Assembly: GCF_000226115.1 (NCBI RefSeq)
Contig: NC_016458.1
Span: forward strand, 5,118,001-5,182,000
Direction of reading: 5' to 3'
Source: Thermothielavioides terrestris NRRL 8126
Taxonomy: Eukaryota > Ascomycota > Sordariomycetes > Sordariales > Chaetomiaceae
DNA length: 64,000 nt
Made by a program: the position numbers and the translations under genes
Notes under the pieces: generated by a model
Database searches by the model: none
What the model was told of the DNA's origin: nothing
The model's input: the letters and a program-made list of their open reading frames with translations, nothing else
Shown: positions 58,916 through 64,000 of the stretch, in pieces
Position numbering within the stretch: position 1 is the stretch's first letter
Layout: each line of letters begins with the position of its first letter

Positions 58916-59159
58916 GGTCCGCGGAGTCGGGCAATAGCGTTATCCGTATTGGGGCAGTGTCCGTGGATGTACGAGACACTTGAGGCAGCTGCGATGGGGC
59001 GTGGCCGTGAGCGGCAGGGTCGAGGCGGGCAGGGGCGAGGCGGGCAGGGGCGAGGGAGGGGTCTTCGGCTGTGGAATAAGCTTATATGGACAATTTGGCA
59101 AATCCGGGGCCTCGTTGAATGTACCGGGCCATGCAGGAGCAGGAACAGGCCAAGCAAAG

Positions 59160-59186
59160 CACGATTTGCACGATCTGCACGATTTG
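59160..59186. repeat. Three tandem 9-bp units CACGATYTG
   Basis: CACGATTTG, CACGATCTG, CACGATTTG lie head to tail in the shared promoter, and a partial fourth copy (CAC) follows. Could be a binding array or a chance microsatellite. Confidence 0.7.
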
Positions 59187-59270
59187 CACCGGGGCGGGCG
59201 GGGGACGGGCAACCCGCACGCTACCTACCTAATCACCTTCGCTAATTATACGCGGCACCAGCGGCATCGA

Positions 59271-59281
59271 TCGATGGTCGG
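59271..59281 (+). promoter_or_regulatory. Candidate AflR-type site in the shared promoter
   Basis: TCGATGGTCGG fits TCGN5CGR, the relaxed AflR motif; it could allow autoregulation. Weak evidence on its own. Confidence 0.3.
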
Positions 59282-59882
59282 AGTCCAGTGTCCAGTACAC
59301 CACAGACACAGCACTACGTGTGGAAGCAGTGAGTGCACATCCATGCTTCGTCCTGCACCACCACAGGATGTACGCAGCGTACTCGGTAGGTGGCGATCCC
59401 TGCCCGGGCTGTTTGCGAATGCTTCTGCTTACCCGATGACGGGCCGGCGGGGCGTAAGCAGACCAGCAGCTCTGCCGCCCAACAACCGTCACATCCAGTC
59501 ACTGGCCGAATCGCACATCATCGCGCATCACGCATGCACGTCTACAAGCCTCCCACAGTACGAAGTACATGCCTACACCTTCTATCCATCCATGATCCAT
59601 TCACCCATCTGCTATATACGACATGCCAGTGGGATGGAGTTGCAGTGCGGGGAGTAATCATCCCGCCTGGCCATGCGGCCATAGAAAGGAAGCGGCTCCC
59701 AACGCGGTGGTATCACTCTATAGGGTATTTACAGAGTTACTACCTGATACTCGATGCTTCTCGGCGGAGCGTCACCTGTCGGCCCTTGCCTCGCTTCACG
59801 TCCCGTCCTCCAGTATTACGCCCGCCCGCCCGTCGCACGTGGCCTACGGACCCGAGGTACAGTGCCTTAGCATCTTCACCCC

Positions 59883-61574
59883 ATGGCGGCCGAGTCCCAT
59901 CTTTCCCCCGAGCGGACCATAGAGGTGTTTGGCGGCGGCGCCTCCAGCGCGAGCCCCGGGCCGCCCAGAGGCCCGACCGCTTCTATGGCCCCAACGGCCA
60001 CGGGCGAGAAGCTGCGGGACAGCTGCCAGGCGTGTGCTGTCTCCAAAGTGAAGTGTAACAAGGACAAGCCGAGCTGTTCGCGGTGCAAGAGACGGGGGAC
60101 CGTCTGCGAGTACTTCGCCACGAAGCGGCCAGGCCGGAAGCGTAACGGCAACCAGCCGCCGGCGCAACGTCAGCCGCCGCTCGAGCTCCCGGACGACGCC
60201 GCCACGGCCTGGACCGGAAGCTTTGCCGACGGCTTCATGCTCGACGTCGTGGGCTCGGCGCAACCAGACATGAAGACCCCGTGGTTCGGGACCGGGCCAC
60301 TGACGGGGCCCGTTCCCGTGGACGGCGTGCCGGGCTCGCCGCTGCCCAGCGCGTGGCCGCCGTCGCCGGCGTCTCGGGTACTCGATTCCGCCATCTCCTC
60401 GGCCTCCGACCTGATGTTCGGCACGCTCACCCCGGACATGTCGGCCTTCGCCCCCCTCACCCACCAGACGGCGACTCCGGCCAGTCCGGCAAGCCTCATC
60501 GACATTTCGGACAGGGACGCGGATGCAAACGCGGACGGGGTAGGACAGTCCCGGGACCCAGCCTCCCCCTCGGCGGCCACTCTGGATATCTTTTCCGTGT
60601 TTGCGCGGAATTCCGAGTCCGACGGCTCCGAGTCCTCGTCCTCGGTCTCGCGCCCTGCCCGGGCCGGCTTCTCCCCGGGTGGCGCGACGTGGTCAATGCG
60701 GCCTTCGAAGAGGGTGAAGACGGTGACGACGACGACGACGACGCCGCCGACGACGGCAGCGGCGACTGCTGCGACAGCCGAGTGCCTGACCTACCCCGTC
60801 CTGCAGGATGAGCCACCGCTCGACCGATTACCCGGAGCCTGCCATGCGCAGGCCCTGCGTCTCGTCCGGAATTGCCTCCGGAACAGGACGAACGGGATGC
60901 TGGACAGCGCAAAACCCGACCCGTTTCCGCAGCTCCAGACGCAGTCCGTCTCGCCCCAAGCTGTAGTCGGCGAGAACAAGCGCACGATCGAGGCCGTCCA
61001 CGCCGTGCTGGGGTGTTCATGCTCGGCCGGGAACGGCGCGCTGCTCATCATGCTGTCCCTGGCCGTCTGGGACGTCTTAGACGCGTATGCCGCCGCGGCC
61101 CGAAGCCAGGAACCCGAAAGCCCGGAAAACAGCCCGGGCTCCTCCCTCAGCTCGTTTCACAGCGCTGACCCGTCCACCACATTCGCGGGTTCATGGCCGG
61201 CCACGAGACCGTCTCGGCCACGGTCGCTGTCCGCGCTGACCATCGCCACGACACTGAGCTCTCACGCGTCAAACCAGTCGCGGGACCGACCCCGCCTGGA
61301 CCGGAAGGGGGCGCAGCTCATCCTCGGCGAGCTTCACCGGGTCCAGCGCGTGGTGAAGGAGATATCCGGCCGTCTCGAGGAGTATCACGGCTCGCGCGGC
61401 GGAAGCCGGATGACACCCGGGAAGGACGGCGATGCGGGGGACCAAGGGGTCAGCGCAGAGCTGCACATGCCATTTTTCTTTTCGGAAGCAACGTGCAAAC
61501 AGATGGCGCGGGATTTGAAGGAGCGCGTCCGCACGCTGGCCAAGGTCCTCATTCAGACACTGCAGGATGGGTAA
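59883..61574 (+). CDS. AflR-like Zn2Cys6 transcription factor
   Basis: Intronless, 563 aa. The zinc cluster is at residues 48-75 with exact CX2CX6CX6CX2CX6C spacing ([20 protein letters not shown], then CKRRGTVC). It is followed by the basic linker KRPGRKR. C-A-x-S-K-V-x-C...R-C-x-R-R-G-x-x-C-E-Y is the AflR wording rather than the generic Gal4 one. The middle is Ser/Pro/Ala-rich and disordered. The C-terminal part has the AflR-family helices ([60 protein letters not shown]). It should bind palindromic TCGN5CGA-like sites and switch on this cluster together with the AflS-like partner (as MdpE/GedR do). A second in-frame Met at residue 35 is an alternative start; both keep the DNA-binding domain. 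Confidence 0.92.
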   Translation: MAAESHLSPERTIEVFGGGASSASPGPPRGPTASMAPTATGEKLRDSCQACAVSKVKCNKDKPSCSRCKRRGTVCEYFATKRPGRKRNGNQPPAQRQPPLELPDDAATAWTGSFADGFMLDVVGSAQPDMKTPWFGTGPLTGPVPVDGVPGSPLPSAWPPSPASRVLDSAISSASDLMFGTLTPDMSAFAPLTHQTATPASPASLIDISDRDADANADGVGQSRDPASPSAATLDIFSVFARNSESDGSESSSSVSRPARAGFSPGGATWSMRPSKRVKTVTTTTTTPPTTAAATAATAECLTYPVLQDEPPLDRLPGACHAQALRLVRNCLRNRTNGMLDSAKPDPFPQLQTQSVSPQAVVGENKRTIEAVHAVLGCSCSAGNGALLIMLSLAVWDVLDAYAAAARSQEPESPENSPGSSLSSFHSADPSTTFAGSWPATRPSRPRSLSALTIATTLSSHASNQSRDRPRLDRKGAQLILGELHRVQRVVKEISGRLEEYHGSRGGSRMTPGKDGDAGDQGVSAELHMPFFFSEATCKQMARDLKERVRTLAKVLIQTLQDG

Positions 61575-61604
61575 ACAAAAAAAAATTACCTAGATGGTCA
61601 TAGA

Positions 61605-62190
61605 CAACCGTCTACTACAACCCCCCAGTAATCATAGGTGTAATATTTAGCTGCTACACCATCACCATCGGCATCAACCGCCAGCAACCCACCGAAGCCA
61701 AGAAGGTTACGCTCCCTTGCGCGTAGCGTAGCCAGAATCAGCACGAGAGGGAACGTGACCTTCCGCTTGACGCCCGGCCCGCCGCCGATGGCCTCGGCCG
61801 ACTGCACGGCGAGGCCCTCGGCGCCGGCGCGCACGAAGCTCATGCGCGCGAGCTGGTCGGCTGGTGGAAGCACCGCCTCGGCGGCGGCCAGCGCGGCCTC
61901 GTTCCATGACCTCGGAGCCGATCACGCGGTCGTACCAGTCCAGCAGGCGCGCCGCGATGTTGCCCGGCCCCGTGCCGACGTCGTGGGCGAGCGCGGTGCG
62001 GCTGTCTCCGTGCCACGTTCCGCACGTGGTAGGCGTGGATCAGGTCGAAGAAGGCGTCTAGCGGCGCTCGCTCGCGTCGCGACGTAGCGCCGCCAGAAGG
62101 CCACGTCCGTTTTCCGGGCGCCCGTGTTGAACGCCGTGTCCGTCTGGGAGGCCGCGCTGTGGCGGCGGGCATCTTGTCTTGCGGTGGGTA
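61605..62190 (-). pseudogene. Decayed SAM-dependent methyltransferase
   Basis: On the minus strand, pieces of a class I methyltransferase follow in order but in different frames. ARKTDVAFWRRYVATR is in one frame. APLDAFFDLIHAYHVRNVAR comes after a shift near 62070. DSRTALAHDVGTGPGNIAAR and LLDWYDRVIGSE come after a shift near 62005. EAALAAAEAVLPPADQLARM and SFVRAGAEGLAVQSAEAIG come after a shift near 61905. Motif I (D-V-G-T-G-P-G) is intact in its frame. Past about 61770 the expected post-motif region (hydrophobic strand, H-W-F) is replaced by unrelated sequence, so the 3' half is gone. It lies inside the cluster, between the regulator and the questin-oxidase-like gene, so it was probably a tailoring or neighbouring gene. 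No restored reading frame is given. Confidence 0.65.
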
Positions 62191-62803
62191 GCTGTACAGC
62201 AGGGGTGGGATCTAGGGGAAGGGATGGTACTTGTTCAGGGAGGCGTCGAGTGCTTTTGGTGATGATATAACTTGCTCACTTTACGTTATGGGTGGGAGAG
62301 AGGGACCACTCTGGGGAGGTAATACTGGAGCGTGATGGCGGGCCCCAACCTTTTGTTAGTGAGGGATCGTCAGATTTTCTAGGTGTCCGATGGTGCTCGG
62401 GCTAATTCAATTCGCACAAAACCCACGCAAAGCGGTCTTACCAGGAAGAGACGGCCTGCAACCACTACCGTTGCTATACTGTGTAAGCATAGTCGAACCA
62501 CACTGCCGGAAGGCCGTCCTCGCGCTACACACGCAGTGTCGGCGTCCGATCGGGTGTTACGCATTGTTTGTAATTACCATCTCTCGAAGTCCCACCATGG
62601 AAGCCACAGAGCAACTCGGAGTCTTGTCATGGTACGATATCCGCAGGCCGAGACGCCGACATCCCTGTGTAACGCCGAGCCAGCATTCTCCAGCATGCCC
62701 TATTACCTTGCACCTCTTTTGGCGATATTAGTCGAGAACTACCTGGTGAACGCTAACACACACACACCGAAGGCAACCCCTAATTAGGTAGTCTTCTCGA
62801 GAC
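62191..62803. other. Spacer / promoter of the questin-oxidase-like gene
   Basis: No gene recognised; it lies between the methyltransferase relic and the last gene of the window. Confidence 0.4.
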
Positions 62804-64000
62804 GATGTTGCCGATCACGCCCTCCCCTGAGCACCAGGGCATCGCCCGCACGGCCGAGAGCACCGCGGACGCCCACACGCTGGAGACGGCCGGCCGGCTT
62901 CTGCAGAAGAACCATGACGACTTCCACGTGTTCTGGCGCGACGAGGCTGGCCACGACCACATCGTGCACTCCATCCTCACCGTGCTGGCCCTCGGCGGCG
63001 ACGCAGCCGACGTGCAGCGCGCCTACGACGACGGCTACGCCATCCAGCGCGCCCGCGTCCCCGCCGACCCGCATGCCGTAGCGCGCCTCTCGGACCCGGC
63101 ATTTTTCCTCGCCCACATGGGCGTCCTCTCGCACTACAGCGACTTCCTCGTCTTCTTCGAGCACCAGATCGGCGAGCGCGGCTACTGCCCCGTCGTGCAG
63201 GAGTACTGCTTCGGCCGCACTCCGCTCGCCGACACCATGCTGGCCCGCCTGTTCGAGGGCCTCTTCCACCCCATCATCCACCTCGGCCTGGGTGTCGAGT
63301 TCGACCTGCCCGCCATCGTGGCCGAGGCGCTCGCCATGGCCGCCTGCCACAACTCGGACGGCATCGACCACTTCTTCTTCGAGTGCGAGCGCATCTCGTC
63401 CGCGTCCTCCGCCCCGGGGAAGCCCCTGGCCACACTCCTCGACGAAGTCCGGGCGCACGACAAGGTCCGCCACGCGGTCCGGCCTGAAGACGGCCCCGCG
63501 TGCGTCAAGGACGGCGTCCTGGGCCGCGCGGGCGCCGAGATGGCGAAACTGGCGGCACAGTACCGCGTGCAGCCGGACGCCGCTGGCCTCGAGCGCGCCA
63601 CGGCCGAGGACATCAGCTGCGCGACCTACACGGCCGGCGCGGCGCAGCGGCCCGGCAAGGCGCCCGCCATCGACTTCTTCTACCTGCACAACGTGACCAG
63701 CTCCCTCTCCCTGACGGTCCTGGGCCGCGAGACGTGGATCGACGTCGCCGACCGCGCGCGCCTGGTCGAGTGGAAGGCCCGCCTGGACCTGGTCTGGTAC
63801 GCCGCCAGCGGGGCCGTCGCGCTGGACGCCGGCGCCATCGCATCGTACGTGCCCGGCCCCAGCAAGGGCATGGGCTGGGCCGAGCTGTACCGCGCCGTCC
63901 TGGGCCAGCACGACGACGGCCACCTGGCCAAGTTTGTGCGCGCGCTGAAGAACGGCTGCGACGTCGAGGAGGCCCTCGCCGGCGCCGGCCAGGAGGAGGA
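62804..64000 (+). CDS. Questin-oxidase-like protein (DUF4243), cut by window edge
   Basis: From ATG 62804 the plus frame stays open for 399 codons to the edge, so the gene continues beyond the window. The N-terminus has LETAGRLLQKNHDDFHVFWR, then GHDHIVHSILTVLALGGDAADVQRAYDDG. Later come FLVFFEHQIGERGY, FHPIIHLGLGVEFDLPAIVAEALAMAACH and YLHNVTSSLSLTVL. These are hallmarks of the questin oxidase/AflY family (DUF4243), whose member GedK opens the anthraquinone questin by a Baeyer-Villiger-type oxidation. The conserved His residues in HDDFH, GHDH and HPIIHLG may form its active site (inference). The region is extremely GC-rich with no introns so far. Next to an anthraquinone-type PKS, it points to ring-cleaved anthraquinone products (benzophenone or xanthone type). 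Confidence 0.85.

Larger units (their letters stand above)
58916..59882. promoter_or_regulatory. Divergent promoter between aflS-like and aflR-like genes
   Basis: A 967-bp shared intergenic region. It contains a 15-bp G-rich repeat (GGCGAGGCGGGCAGG-type, about 59021-59055), three tandem 9-bp CACGATYTG units (59160-59186) and one TCGN5CGG motif (59271-59281). No gene lies inside; the frames across it are translations of these repeats. Confidence 0.6.

Noticed and set aside
1..64000. CRISPR arrays, operons, riboswitches, 5S rRNA
   Set aside because: Genes are intron-bearing fungal genes; no direct-repeat/spacer arrays and no 5S-like sequence were seen.

Overview
The window is nuclear DNA of a filamentous ascomycete (Pezizomycotina), most likely a Sordariomycete. 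The evidence is short GT-AG introns of about 50-200 bp in most genes, GC-rich coding exons separated by long gene-poor spacers, a con-10 conidiation gene almost identical in plan to the Neurospora one, a fungal mannitol-1-phosphate dehydrogenase, and an aflatoxin-type AflR/AflS regulator pair beside a non-reducing polyketide synthase. The species cannot be named from the sequence alone.

Layout. 1-6.2 kb: the start of a membrane protein cut by the left edge (-), a UstYa-like (DUF3328) gene with a damaged frame (+), a secreted double-CBM18 chitin-binding protein (-) and an F-box protein with a 51-bp tandem duplication and a frameshift (+). 8.6-13.2 kb: a large SH3-domain protein and con-10. 14.1-17.6 kb: a secreted protein made of exon-sized repeats, then a tRNA-Trp. 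17.8-21.6 kb: an alpha/beta-hydrolase plus subtilase fusion, preceded on the same strand by a small protein that resembles the fungal gasdermin family (RCD-1/HET-Q1). This is the most interesting locus: a possible protease-activated cell-death pair. 23.0-27.3 kb: a SnoaL/NTF2-like protein and a cAMP-receptor-like GPCR. 27.3-33.4 kb: about 6 kb without a convincing gene, holding a 0.39-kb MITE with telomere-like repeats inside it.

33.4-47.0 kb is housekeeping: mannitol-1-phosphate dehydrogenase, the COPI beta' subunit SEC27 (first intron GC-AG), a Sec14-like CRAL-TRIO protein, a magnesium-dependent phosphatase-1, a VOC-type extradiol dioxygenase and an NADPH-dependent FMN reductase.

48.9-64.0 kb is a secondary-metabolite gene cluster that runs off the right edge: a non-reducing PKS (SAT-KS-AT-PT-ACP, no thioesterase), a roughly 500-bp inverted-repeat element, an AflS/MdpA-like coactivator and an AflR-like zinc-cluster regulator transcribed divergently, a frameshifted methyltransferase relic, and a questin-oxidase-like gene. 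Known clusters with this combination (geodin ged, monodictyphenone mdp) make emodin-type anthraquinones that are later ring-opened. The PKS would need a separate metallo-beta-lactamase-type thioesterase, which is not in this window.

All gene models were built by eye from splice sites and reading-frame continuity. No database search was run, so family names rest on recognised motifs.
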